A stretch of DNA of 64,000 bases from Cyclobacteriaceae bacterium. GTDB lineage: Bacteria; Bacteroidota; Bacteroidia; Cytophagales; Cyclobacteriaceae. Below the pieces are notes generated by a model that searched no databases, was not told the origin of the DNA, and worked only from the letters and a program-made list of their open reading frames with translations. Shown piece after piece: positions 27,561-36,101 of the stretch (positions are counted from its first letter, which is position 1; every line of letters begins with the position of its first letter). Position numbers and translations under genes: made by a program. The stretch is taken from positions 45,805 through 109,804 of the forward strand of contig JANQPQ010000026.1 of assembly GCA_028285445.1 (NCBI GenBank), given 5' to 3'.

Positions 27561-28566
27561 GTAAAGTCAGGTTCAGCTTTACAATAAACTCCCCCTGATG
27601 ATCGGAGATATGTAGCTTGTGCGCCTTAGGGTACAGCAGTTCCAGCCTTCTTTTTACATTTTCAAGGCCAAGCCCACCAATTTTAGGATTGTAGTTGATA
27701 GGCTCATACTGGTTAGAACAGTAGAAAGTAAGGTCGTTATGATCCAGTTTGATATCAATATCGATCCCATACGTGGGCTTGCCGGAGTTAAGACTATGCT
27801 TAAAAGCATTTTCAACAAACGGAAGCAAAACCATGGGCACTATAGTTTTGTCATTGCCATTGCCAGAATAGGCCCAGTTAACACTTACCTTGTCTGCATG
27901 CCTAACCTTTTCTAGCTCCACAAAATTCTCCAAGTGCTTAATCTCCTTTTCCAAGGGTATTTCTTCTTTGCTCCCATCATAGATCTGATGACTAAGCATC
28001 TCAGAGAGCTTCGCCAGCGTTTCGCGTGCCGCATCCGGACTTCTCTTAATTAGCACATAGACACTATTTAGAGCGTTGAAAAGAAAATGAGGATTTACCT
28101 GGTTCTTCAACAGTGAAAGCTCTGACTCCAGGTTCTTATTCTGAAGTTCCTTTAGTTTTCTTTCTTTTTGATACCAATCCCGCATAATTACCAAAATAGT
28201 GGTCACCGCAACCAGCAAAATCAGCTCTACCAGGCTTCCAAGCATTCCGGTTAAGGAAAAGAAATACAGGGCCTTACTGGAATGGTAGCCGTCATCGAAT
28301 AGCAAGAAAAGGTTGTACCCGGTGAGGAAAGTAACAAGGACCAACATCGGCGCCAAAATTACCACGTAGGTTACCGTGCGCTTCTCCATGAGAAATTTTG
28401 GCACCAACACATAAGCGTTGAAATAGACTAGTGGTACATACCAAATGATTCCGACCAAAGTTGTTTGCACCAGCGAAGGATAATGGTTGTAGTAGACCAG
28501 ATCCCGAACACTCCATACCAATACATAGAGGATCCAGAAACCCAAGTGGATGCCAATATTTTTCAT
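27550..28566 (-). CDS. LytS/YehU-type sensor histidine kinase
   Basis: The 338-residue membrane kinase has four or so N-terminal membrane spans (about 5-135), a short coiled linker (QKERKLKELQNKNLESEL) and a His_kinase domain. The phospho-acceptor His is in NPHFLFNALNSVY, and the ATPase has VLLPFVENAFKHS (N box) and GLGLENVKRRL (G box). I use the ATG at 28566 (MKNIGIHLGFW), since an upstream start at 28623 would add a polar leader before the first membrane span. There is no extracellular sensor domain beyond the loops, so the signal may be in the membrane. It overlaps its response regulator and follows the permease gene by 80 bases. Confidence 0.88.
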   Translation of the reverse strand: MKNIGIHLGFWILYVLVWSVRDLVYYNHYPSLVQTTLVGIIWYVPLVYFNAYVLVPKFLMEKRTVTYVVILAPMLVLVTFLTGYNLFLLFDDGYHSSKALYFFSLTGMLGSLVELILLVAVTTILVIMRDWYQKERKLKELQNKNLESELSLLKNQVNPHFLFNALNSVYVLIKRSPDAARETLAKLSEMLSHQIYDGSKEEIPLEKEIKHLENFVELEKVRHADKVSVNWAYSGNGNDKTIVPMVLLPFVENAFKHSLNSGKPTYGIDIDIKLDHNDLTFYCSNQYEPINYNPKIGGLGLENVKRRLELLYPKAHKLHISDHQGEFIVKLNLTLHDN

Positions 28567-28646
28567 CGTTTCGTTCAATGCGAGAAAGCAAATCCGGCCA
28601 TTACCGGATTTGCTGTTGGTCAATCACTAAAATTAACAAAAACCCA

Positions 28647-31055
28647 TCACTCATGCCTTATGGAATCAATGGGGTTAGATTTCGCCGCCTTTATCGCATG
28701 GAAGCTTACAGTCACCAAAGCAATTCCAATAGCGGCAAAAGCCCCAATCAAGAAAACATCTACCCCAATGTTAGTTTTGAAAACAAAGTTGTCCAGCCAT
28801 TTTCCACCACCCCAGTAACTAAGAGGTATGGCTATCACAATTGATATTAGCACCAGTTTGGCAAAGTCTTTTGAGATAAACAAAGTGATGTTGCTAACCG
28901 TGGCGCCCATCACTTTTCTCAGTCCTATTTCCTTAGTTCTCTGCTCAACCATGTATGAGGCCAAAGCGAAAAGTCCGAGGCAAGCAATAAATATTGCCAG
29001 GAACGAAAAGCTCAGAAAAATTTTACCCAGTCGTTCTTCGCCCTCATACAGCTTTTGGATTTCCTGATCAAGGAAGAAAAACTCGAAAGGCCTCCCTGGC
29101 GAAAATAAATCCCAATCTTCCTTGATTTCGGCGATAGTTGTGCTGGGATCTCCTGCCTGAATTCTTACCGATAGATACTGATTCTGAATGGCAGGAGACA
29201 CTATCATTAACATAGGATCTACAGCCCGGTGAAGGCTATTGTAGTTGAAATCACTTACTACCCCAATAACCTGACCCTGACCGAGGGATTGAAAAGCACC
29301 ATTTTGGTTCATAAAACCGATGTCAATCTTTTTTTCCAGTGGCTCCTCCCATTGCAATTTCTTCCAGGCAGTTTCATTCATTACAATGCCTGTCGAATCC
29401 GATGCAAAGTTCTTATCAAAGAGTTTGCCTTGCAGCACCTCCACATTCATGGCCTTTAGATAATCCATATCTACTGACATGGTGTAGAACATGAGGTTCT
29501 CTTCCTCCCTACCTTCAGCACGAATGTTATAATCGGAAAGTCTGCCTCCACCGGGCACCGACCGCGATGCCGCGACAGAAACTATCCCGCTTCTTTGCAG
29601 TAACCTTTCCTTGAAAGTTTCAAGTGTTTGTCTGGCTTGCCCGTCTCTAACTTCCAAAACCATCACCTGCTCTTTGTCAAAACCAAGATTCTGGCTTCGT
29701 ATATAGCTAAGTTGCTCACTGATTATTAGTGTAACTACAATAAGGGCGGTGGAAACGAAGAACTGGAAAATAACCAGCGCCTTCCGGAAGATCGCAGTTG
29801 AGGATTTTCCGGCACTGATAGCTTTCTTTAGTACACTGATTGGGTTGAAGCCTGACAGGTACAGGGCGGGATAATATCCGGCCGCTACCCCTACGAATAG
29901 TGCAATAGTCGTTAAAGCCATGGCCAGGTATCCATAGTCCGTGGCCGAGAAGGGGATTGCCCGGCCGGCAACTTGCTGGAAATTTGGCCAACTTATAACA
30001 AAGATTATTGCAGCCAACGCAGCAGAGAAAACACTAATTAGCAACGATTCCCCAAGGAACTGGTAAATCAGCTGTTTGCGCATGGCACCCATCACTTTTC
30101 TTACCCCAACTTCAGATGCCCTGCCCATTGATCGGGCTGTGGCCAGATTCATAAAGTTGATGCAAGCTATAACCAGGATTAGGCCAGCTACGGTAATGAG
30201 GATGTAGATGTACCTCATATCAATATTACTACCCCACTCATTCTCAAGTGCCGATTCCGTATGAATGGCTGAGAGGGGCTGTAGTACAAAACTTCGCTGT
30301 GCGTTTTCGGCCTCGCTTAGGTATTTGGTAATCATATCAGGGAACTTCGCCTGCAACCCGGCTGCATTCTTTGCATCATTTATCTCCAGATAAGTGTACA
30401 TCGGTGGCCAATACCAGCTGTTAAACATCCAGCCACCCTGGAAAGTCTGAAGATTGATATAGGAAGCAAGAAAGTCGAATTGTATGTGCGTATTGGAAGG
30501 CTGATCTTTTATGACTGCGGTAATATTGAAATCGGTGGTTCCATTCACCTTAAGGGTTTTATTTACCGCTTCCTCCTCCCCAAAATACTTGCGAGCCATC
30601 GATTCTGTTATAACCAACGAATTTGGTTCAGCAAGCGCCCTGTTGGCATCTCCGGATACTACCGGCAAGTCAAATATATCTAGCACGGTGGAATCCGCGA
30701 AATAGAAGCTTTCCTCCTGGAAAGCCAGGTCTGGGCCATTGGCTACCAAAGAGCTATTAGGGTAAAATCTCACCACAGCCTCCACCTCTGGAAATTCCGT
30801 AACCAAAGCATTGGCCAACGCGCTATAGGCGTGTGCTGCATGGGTTACAATGCCATCAGTTTCGTTCCTTTCTGTAATCCTAAAGATGTTCTCAGCATTA
30901 ACATATGATTTGTCAAATGACAACTCATCTTTTACATAGAACAGGATCAGTAGACAACAGGCCATCCCAATTGCGAGGCCCATAACGTTTACTGTAGAAT
31001 AGAGTCTGTTCTTCCACAGGTTTCGAAAGGCAATTCTTAGATAATTCTGTAACAT
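28647..31055 (-). CDS. FtsX/MacB-type ABC transporter permease
   Basis: The 802-residue inner-membrane protein starts MLQNYLRIAFRNLWKNRLYS and has a duplicated MacB_PCD-FtsX layout. A first membrane helix (about 20-42) is followed by a periplasmic domain to about 280 and three helices (about 285-410), then a second periplasmic domain (about 445-670) and three C-terminal helices with the EQRTKEIGLRKVMGA motif. Such permeases act with an ATPase in mechanotransmission, antimicrobial-peptide resistance or lipoprotein work. No ATP-binding cassette gene is present in the neighbourhood, so its ATPase is elsewhere. It is in one run with a LytS/LytTR pair, a frequent combination in this phylum. Confidence 0.88.
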   Translation of the reverse strand: MLQNYLRIAFRNLWKNRLYSTVNVMGLAIGMACCLLILFYVKDELSFDKSYVNAENIFRITERNETDGIVTHAAHAYSALANALVTEFPEVEAVVRFYPNSSLVANGPDLAFQEESFYFADSTVLDIFDLPVVSGDANRALAEPNSLVITESMARKYFGEEEAVNKTLKVNGTTDFNITAVIKDQPSNTHIQFDFLASYINLQTFQGGWMFNSWYWPPMYTYLEINDAKNAAGLQAKFPDMITKYLSEAENAQRSFVLQPLSAIHTESALENEWGSNIDMRYIYILITVAGLILVIACINFMNLATARSMGRASEVGVRKVMGAMRKQLIYQFLGESLLISVFSAALAAIIFVISWPNFQQVAGRAIPFSATDYGYLAMALTTIALFVGVAAGYYPALYLSGFNPISVLKKAISAGKSSTAIFRKALVIFQFFVSTALIVVTLIISEQLSYIRSQNLGFDKEQVMVLEVRDGQARQTLETFKERLLQRSGIVSVAASRSVPGGGRLSDYNIRAEGREEENLMFYTMSVDMDYLKAMNVEVLQGKLFDKNFASDSTGIVMNETAWKKLQWEEPLEKKIDIGFMNQNGAFQSLGQGQVIGVVSDFNYNSLHRAVDPMLMIVSPAIQNQYLSVRIQAGDPSTTIAEIKEDWDLFSPGRPFEFFFLDQEIQKLYEGEERLGKIFLSFSFLAIFIACLGLFALASYMVEQRTKEIGLRKVMGATVSNITLFISKDFAKLVLISIVIAIPLSYWGGGKWLDNFVFKTNIGVDVFLIGAFAAIGIALVTVSFHAIKAAKSNPIDSIRHE

Positions 31056-31080
31056 GATTATTTTTATTTGAGTTTTTGCT

Positions 31081-32445
31081 TTAGTTATTATAGCTGGAAG
31101 CGATGTTCGCTAATCTCTCATCCAAGTCTGATTTTGGGTACCATCTTCCGTCTTTCATCACTCCAGCAATTTTCTTGGTATTATCAATATCATCTAAAGG
31201 GTTTGCATTCAGTAACAACATATCAGCTTTTGCCCCTCTGGAGATATGGCCAACATCCGGAGTTTTCAAATACAGCGAGATGCTGGTGGTTCCCGTTGCT
31301 AAAGCCTGATATGGGGTTAGGCCAGCCTCAACCATAGCCACCAACTCTTCATGAATTGAAAATCCAGCTACCACTGTATTGGCTCCGGCATCTGTACCTA
31401 GGAGCAATCCAGCACCGGCATCATGCAGCGCCTTAACTATTTGTCTTCTTACCTTCATACCTTGCTGCTGGTATTCCAGGGTATAATCCTCGAAAGTAAC
31501 GCCATAGCGCTCAACGCTTCCATTGCGTTTAGAGCTCGGAATATATTGCCAGTACGGGTTGCTTTTGATTTCTGTCATTTCCGGAGTACCATTCGGAACC
31601 CATCGGTCCATTACCACCAAGGTGGGGCAGTTCCATATGTTATTATCGGCAGCCTGCTTGGCCACCCTGGTTATCTTAGTAGGGTCGGCATCAATACCAG
31701 CATAGCTATAGCGAAAAGACCATCCCCCTTGTTGAACCTGGGCTCTCAATGGAGAATCATCCCTGTCTACAGCATAGCCATACCCCAGCAAATGCTCGAG
31801 GCATTCCTGGCCGGAATCGATAACAGTTTGCATAGGAACCCGGGCCGGCTTATGCCCCACTACTCGCATTCCCAGCGACTTGGCAGTTTTGGTAGCAGCA
31901 GCATAGACATTAGGGGCTAGCATATGATACACTTTAACAAAATCATAGCCCATGGCCTTCTGCTGACGCACTGATTCAATTGCCTTTTCCTCGGTGTCTA
32001 TGGTCCTAACCCAAAGTTGTCCGTACATAGTTGGTCCGGAGGTATAAATATTGGGGCCGAACTTGCTACCATCGGCAATCTGCTTTCTCCAGGTTAAATG
32101 ATAGGGCCGACCATTTAGGTTTCTTACCCGGGTTACTCCATTTGATAGGTATAGTGTAAGATCGGTTTCATCCCAAATGTGCACATGCATATCAGCCAGG
32201 CCAGGCATCAGATATTTGCCCGAACCATCAACAACTATTGCATTTGCCGGGAGCTTCGAGGAAGCGTTGCTGCCAATCGTCTTAATCCTACCGTCCTCAA
32301 CTACTACAGTCTGCCCCAAGAGGACTGTCTCGTTGCGCATTGTAATTACATTTACATTGCGAAAGGCAACTGTTTGTGATAATGCGTCAACACTGGCAAG
32401 GATTAACCCTACCAGTATTACTATGTTTCCAATACCTAATCGCAT
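31081..32445 (-). CDS. Secreted amidohydrolase (imidazolonepropionase/prolidase-like)
   Basis: The 454-residue metal-dependent hydrolase has a signal peptide (about 1-24, ending ALSQ), so it works in the periplasm or outside. Metal ligands appear intact: MPGLADMHVHIWDE (HxH), VVGHKPARVP, LEHLLGYG, and the Asp in LLGTDAGANT. The C-terminal half of the beta-sandwich closes the fold (GAKADMLLLNANPL). This is the imidazolonepropionase-like/Xaa-Pro dipeptidase branch. The substrate is unknown; cyclic or acylated peptides are reasonable. It is 12 bases after a TPR-type secreted protein and 25 before the permease. Confidence 0.83.
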   Translation of the reverse strand: MRLGIGNIVILVGLILASVDALSQTVAFRNVNVITMRNETVLLGQTVVVEDGRIKTIGSNASSKLPANAIVVDGSGKYLMPGLADMHVHIWDETDLTLYLSNGVTRVRNLNGRPYHLTWRKQIADGSKFGPNIYTSGPTMYGQLWVRTIDTEEKAIESVRQQKAMGYDFVKVYHMLAPNVYAAATKTAKSLGMRVVGHKPARVPMQTVIDSGQECLEHLLGYGYAVDRDDSPLRAQVQQGGWSFRYSYAGIDADPTKITRVAKQAADNNIWNCPTLVVMDRWVPNGTPEMTEIKSNPYWQYIPSSKRNGSVERYGVTFEDYTLEYQQQGMKVRRQIVKALHDAGAGLLLGTDAGANTVVAGFSIHEELVAMVEAGLTPYQALATGTTSISLYLKTPDVGHISRGAKADMLLLNANPLDDIDNTKKIAGVMKDGRWYPKSDLDERLANIASSYNN

Positions 32446-32457
32446 TAAACGTATAAT

Positions 32458-33135
32458 CTAGTCTCCACTTTCAGGAAGTTTGGCCCTAGCAAGCCAAAAA
32501 TTTATCCAGCCTTCTCCCCAGCTAGGGTGGATTTTGGAGGCTGGCGGAAACTCCTGATATTTTTCCTTTGCCATGCCAAGTATGATCTTTCCAGCCATTA
32601 TATATCCGGGATCTCTTGTACGGAGACCATCCCCAACTAAGCCGGTGCCTGTCAACAGAAAAACCCGCGGGTTGTCTTCATTGAGCTTTATAGCCTGGTC
32701 CAACGCCTGGTTTTGCATAGTGGCATACTTTATACCGTTAGTACGATCATTCTTTGCCCAATAAGGAGACGACTGCAGGGAATTGATAAGGGACTGCAGC
32801 ACGAAGAGCTCGGATTTCATTTGGTTATTGAAGTCCTTAACCGCCATGGCACGATCGAGGTAGGTTTGGGCGGTATCATAAATTGTTAACTGATCTTCAC
32901 TCTGCCGACCAATCTGGGAATAGAAAAATGCGGTCCAATATGCCGGCAGCCACCTGTCTTGGTTCTTATCGCTCAAGTCTTTCGACATGTGTGCTGCTTC
33001 AACCATTCCAGCCATATCTTCAGCAGCATTGAAATGATCAATAGCCTTTTCGAGATCGGTAAATATGCCATCTTTCTGGGCATAGGAGGTGAGGCTCATT
33101 GCAACTAGCAATGAACACAGTAGAGTTTTATTCAT
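32458..33135 (-). CDS. Secreted TPR-like protein
   Basis: The 225-residue protein has a signal peptide ending SYAQ (about 20). The rest is helical with TPR-like pairing (LEKAIDHFNAAEDMAGM, RWLPAYWTAFFYSQIGR, DTAQTYLDRAMAVKD, ALDQAIKLNEDNPRVFLLTG). It ends with a conserved-looking PPASKIHPSWGEGWINFW block that I have seen in other Bacteroidota secreted proteins of this size. No catalytic motif. It is the first gene of the run leading to the amidohydrolase, permease and two-component genes, so it probably is a periplasmic accessory of that system. Confidence 0.65.
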   Translation of the reverse strand: MNKTLLCSLLVAMSLTSYAQKDGIFTDLEKAIDHFNAAEDMAGMVEAAHMSKDLSDKNQDRWLPAYWTAFFYSQIGRQSEDQLTIYDTAQTYLDRAMAVKDFNNQMKSELFVLQSLINSLQSSPYWAKNDRTNGIKYATMQNQALDQAIKLNEDNPRVFLLTGTGLVGDGLRTRDPGYIMAGKIILGMAKEKYQEFPPASKIHPSWGEGWINFWLARAKLPESGD

Positions 33136-33239
33136 GACCTTGTCTTTTTGTTGGTTTGCTTCTAAAATAGACTTGCACAGTTATTGCTGAAATCAAGTAG
33201 ACCAAAGGCAGAAAAAAGTAGACAAGTGGTCAATTCTTC

Positions 33240-33247
33240 TAAATTTG
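33240..33247 (+). promoter_or_regulatory. Candidate -7 element for the VOC gene
   Basis: TAAATTTG matches TAnnTTTG exactly and lies 24 bases before the ATG at 33272. No good -33 TTG is seen. Motif match only. Confidence 0.4.
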
Positions 33248-33271
33248 TAACTCCTTATAATTTGATATAAC

Positions 33272-33664
33272 ATGTCTGAAGCAAACACCCAGTTTTCCCA
33301 CGCCGCTCCAATTTTCCCGGTGAGCGATGTGGCTAAATCAATAGAATACTACAAGCATATGTTGGGATTCGAGGTGATGTTTACCTGGGGCGAGCTGCCT
33401 TCTTATGCCGTACTGAAAAGGGATGATGCAGTGAGCTTGCACTTGTCACTTAGAGATGAGAATTTCAAGCCCGCTTCGCGGCATGTTACCCTCTACGTTT
33501 TCGTTTACAATGTTGATGATGTTTACAATGACTTTGTGGGCAAAGGGGTAACAATCCTTAACCCTGTTGGAGACAGAGAATATGGCATGCGAGATTTCGA
33601 TATTGAAGATCCTGATGGCTTTATTCTCAGTTTCGGCACTGGATTAGATATGTTGAATAACTAG
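33272..33664 (+). CDS. VOC-family (glyoxalase/bleomycin resistance-like) protein
   Basis: The 130-residue protein has one vicinal-oxygen-chelate domain with two beta-alpha-beta3 halves: AAPIFPVSDVAKSIEYYKHMLGFEV and, after a linker, RHVTLYVFVYNVDDVYNDF. It ends with the typical DPDGFILSFGTG motif. VOC proteins include glyoxalase I, dioxygenases and bleomycin-binding proteins. The metal-ligand pattern here (His in HAAPIF, a possible ligand in SLHLSL, Glu absent before DPDG) is incomplete, so binding or antitoxic sequestration is as likely as catalysis. Monocistronic, convergent with the next gene. Confidence 0.78.
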   Translation: MSEANTQFSHAAPIFPVSDVAKSIEYYKHMLGFEVMFTWGELPSYAVLKRDDAVSLHLSLRDENFKPASRHVTLYVFVYNVDDVYNDFVGKGVTILNPVGDREYGMRDFDIEDPDGFILSFGTGLDMLNN

Positions 33665-33678
33665 CCTGGGGCTCTTAC

Positions 33679-35235
33679 TCAAAGCGACTTAAACCTACTG
33701 ATATCAAAGTACCCCTCCGCGCCGTCTAGAATGGGCGCTCCCCTTCCAAAAACTCGATTGACATAATCGTCGAAGTTTTCCAGATGGGTATAGTCAGCAG
33801 CAAGGGTTTGTCTACTTCTTGCTGAGCCATCAATGAGTGCATCGAGGGAAATAGTAGAGTTATGCGCTGTTACGGCTTCTGGAATTGTAGGGAATACAAT
33901 TTGATCAGGATCCGATCCGAAGATTACCCAAAATTGTGATTCACCCATTGCCTCCCTGGCGAACCAATAGTCATAAAAATAATCTTTATTGCCTGTAACG
34001 CTTATATCAATATCTCTTATGTCGTCCCCAATAGTGATCAAGCTATAATTTGGAATTACTACGTCATCAGGCATCTCTCCAAATGCCTGGTACGAGCGCT
34101 GATTGCCAAGTGGATCTGTAAAGTTAAAAATAGCGCGGTACGTGCTTAAGGCCCTTGATGAGTTGGGCAAATGAAAGCTCAGAGGAGAAGACGAGCCTGA
34201 AGCTGCAAAATACCGCTCTGTAGCTGAGTTAAAATTGTTGTCTTCCCGGTAAGCGTCCACGAATAACGTACTGATTGTATGACCAGCGGGCAATGAATAC
34301 TGGTAGTAGGTCATATCTGTTTCCATATTATCTAGTGACACCATAGTCTCCGGTCCTGGTTCCAGGTCATCAAAAAACTGAAACCTACCGCTGGTACCGT
34401 CCCTTAGGTACAGATAAGCGTAGCGTTCGTTCTCATAAATTCTGATAGTATTACCGGGAAAGAAATTGAAACCCCTCAGGGTAGAAGTATTTCCGTAGTT
34501 TATAACATGGAAATCATTGGACGGAATGTTCGTGAATGTCAATCGCCTGGTACCAATTTGATTCCCCCTGGAATTTAAAGAATTTGATTTTCTAAAAAGG
34601 CCAGTTTTCACATTCTGATAAGAATAAATGGAAAAAAACGTTCCTGGACGTGAGGTCACTTCATGAAGGCTAGCTCTATCCCCGTCGAAGTTCCCAGGTC
34701 GGGAAATGATACCCGTTTCGCCAGGCAGTAATCGCAACACGTTACCCACAATGTTGTTTTCATGGTCTGTAGCAAAAAAGAAGTAAGTGGAGCTAGAGCT
34801 CAACGACTCAAGGTCTATTTGGAATAGGATATCATCCTGCACTATGTCATTCTCAATCCTTATAGCGATCTCGGCCTGAGCAATAACTTCATTGCCGTTG
34901 TAAGCGGTAACGGCAAGATTGTGTTCGCCATCAGAATAATCTTCAGTATTTAGAGTATATGATAATTGCGGAGGGGCAAGGCTCGCCAAATGTGATTCCC
35001 CCAAATACAGGTCCACAAAGGTCACCAAAGGCATAATAGTTCCACTTAATTCAAAGGAAATAACATGTTGCCCCTTTATGGCTGTAGTTGCCAGGTCTTC
35101 TGGGAAAGTGATAGGTTGGGTGGCATTTGAATTGGGGTCTCCGCCAACTCCGGATACTGGTTCTACTATTGTGTTCTTACAGGCGTAAAGTGCAAATACC
35201 AGGAGAATTGTAAACAGGGCTTCTTTTCTAATCAT
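33679..35235 (-). CDS. Lipoprotein of unknown function with an Ig-like N-terminus
   Basis: The 518-residue protein starts MIRKEALFTILLVFALYACKN, with the lipobox Cys near residue 19. An Ig-like beta-sandwich occupies about 45-130 (HVISFELSGTIMPLVTFVDLYLG, HNLAVTAYNGNEVIAQAEIAIR). The rest is beta-rich with many Tyr, Phe and Asn, as in surface lipoproteins, and I recognise no family. Probably anchored in the outer membrane. It is monocistronic, convergent with the VOC gene, and divergent from the glycosyltransferase operon with 179 bases between. Confidence 0.6.
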   Translation of the reverse strand: MIRKEALFTILLVFALYACKNTIVEPVSGVGGDPNSNATQPITFPEDLATTAIKGQHVISFELSGTIMPLVTFVDLYLGESHLASLAPPQLSYTLNTEDYSDGEHNLAVTAYNGNEVIAQAEIAIRIENDIVQDDILFQIDLESLSSSSTYFFFATDHENNIVGNVLRLLPGETGIISRPGNFDGDRASLHEVTSRPGTFFSIYSYQNVKTGLFRKSNSLNSRGNQIGTRRLTFTNIPSNDFHVINYGNTSTLRGFNFFPGNTIRIYENERYAYLYLRDGTSGRFQFFDDLEPGPETMVSLDNMETDMTYYQYSLPAGHTISTLFVDAYREDNNFNSATERYFAASGSSSPLSFHLPNSSRALSTYRAIFNFTDPLGNQRSYQAFGEMPDDVVIPNYSLITIGDDIRDIDISVTGNKDYFYDYWFAREAMGESQFWVIFGSDPDQIVFPTIPEAVTAHNSTISLDALIDGSARSRQTLAADYTHLENFDDYVNRVFGRGAPILDGAEGYFDISRFKSL

Positions 35236-35414
35236 TACTTACTACTTTGAAATTCATGCGCAAGTTGCTGGTAAAAACACACCGAGTGTGGTAGATATTT
35301 CTCAAACTTCAGTCGATATGTATCGTGGCTTCAAAAGATCAATAACTCCGTGACATTTTCGTGATTCTATTCCCTATTAAAAGGCGTACCTTAGCCTCGT
35401 AATTCAACCTGTTA

Positions 35415-36101
35415 GTGCCAGAAGTCAGGGTAATTATTCCAGCTCACAATGAAGAAGGATCAATCGGTCTGGTGGTAGAGGAAATTCCTCAAGATCTTGT
35501 GAGTGAAGTGATTGTAGTTTGCAATGCATGCACCGATAAAACGGCTGAAAATGCCAAAAAAAGCGGTGCCACGGTATTGCATGAAAGTCGCATGGGATAT
35601 GGTTATTCTTGCCTTAAGGGTATGCAATATGTGGAAGAAAGCGAAGCACCAACAGACATAATTGTTTTCCTTGATGGCGATCATTCAGATTATCCGGAAG
35701 AAATGAATCTTTTGCTTAACCCAATTGTTGATGATGCTTACGATCTGGTGATAGGATCGCGCGCCTTGGGCAAAAGGGAAAGTGGGTCAATGACGATCCC
35801 CCAAATTTTTGGCAACTGGCTCGCCACCACCCTAATCAGAGTGATCTACAATCAGAGATTTACCGACCTCGGTCCATTTAGGGCTGTGAGGTGGGATAAG
35901 TTGAAAGAAATGCAAATGAGAGACAAGACTTTCGGATGGACAGTGGAAATGCAATTGAAGGCGGCCAAGATGGGAATGAAAAGTACTGAGGTGGCCGTTA
36001 ACTACCGCAAACGCATCGGTTTTTCAAAAGTCTCTGGTACGGTCAAGGGTACTATCCTGGCCGGTTATAAGATTATTTGGACTATCTTTAAATATTGGTA
36101 A
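35415..36101 (+). CDS. Glycosyltransferase family 2 (dolichol-phosphate mannose synthase-like)
   Basis: The 228-residue soluble GT-A enzyme opens PEVRVIIPAHNEEGSIG, has DGDHSDYPEEMNLLL (the metal-binding DxD-type region) and the VIGSRALGK and DLGPFRAVR acceptor-site motifs. This is the DPM-synthase/polyprenyl-phosphate glycosyltransferase branch. It starts at GTG 35415; no ATG is available upstream in frame. It overlaps the next gene by one base (TAATG) and begins a four-gene run. A polyprenyl-phosphate sugar made here could feed the membrane transferase two genes downstream, which is inference. Confidence 0.83.
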   Translation: MPEVRVIIPAHNEEGSIGLVVEEIPQDLVSEVIVVCNACTDKTAENAKKSGATVLHESRMGYGYSCLKGMQYVEESEAPTDIIVFLDGDHSDYPEEMNLLLNPIVDDAYDLVIGSRALGKRESGSMTIPQIFGNWLATTLIRVIYNQRFTDLGPFRAVRWDKLKEMQMRDKTFGWTVEMQLKAAKMGMKSTEVAVNYRKRIGFSKVSGTVKGTILAGYKIIWTIFKYW

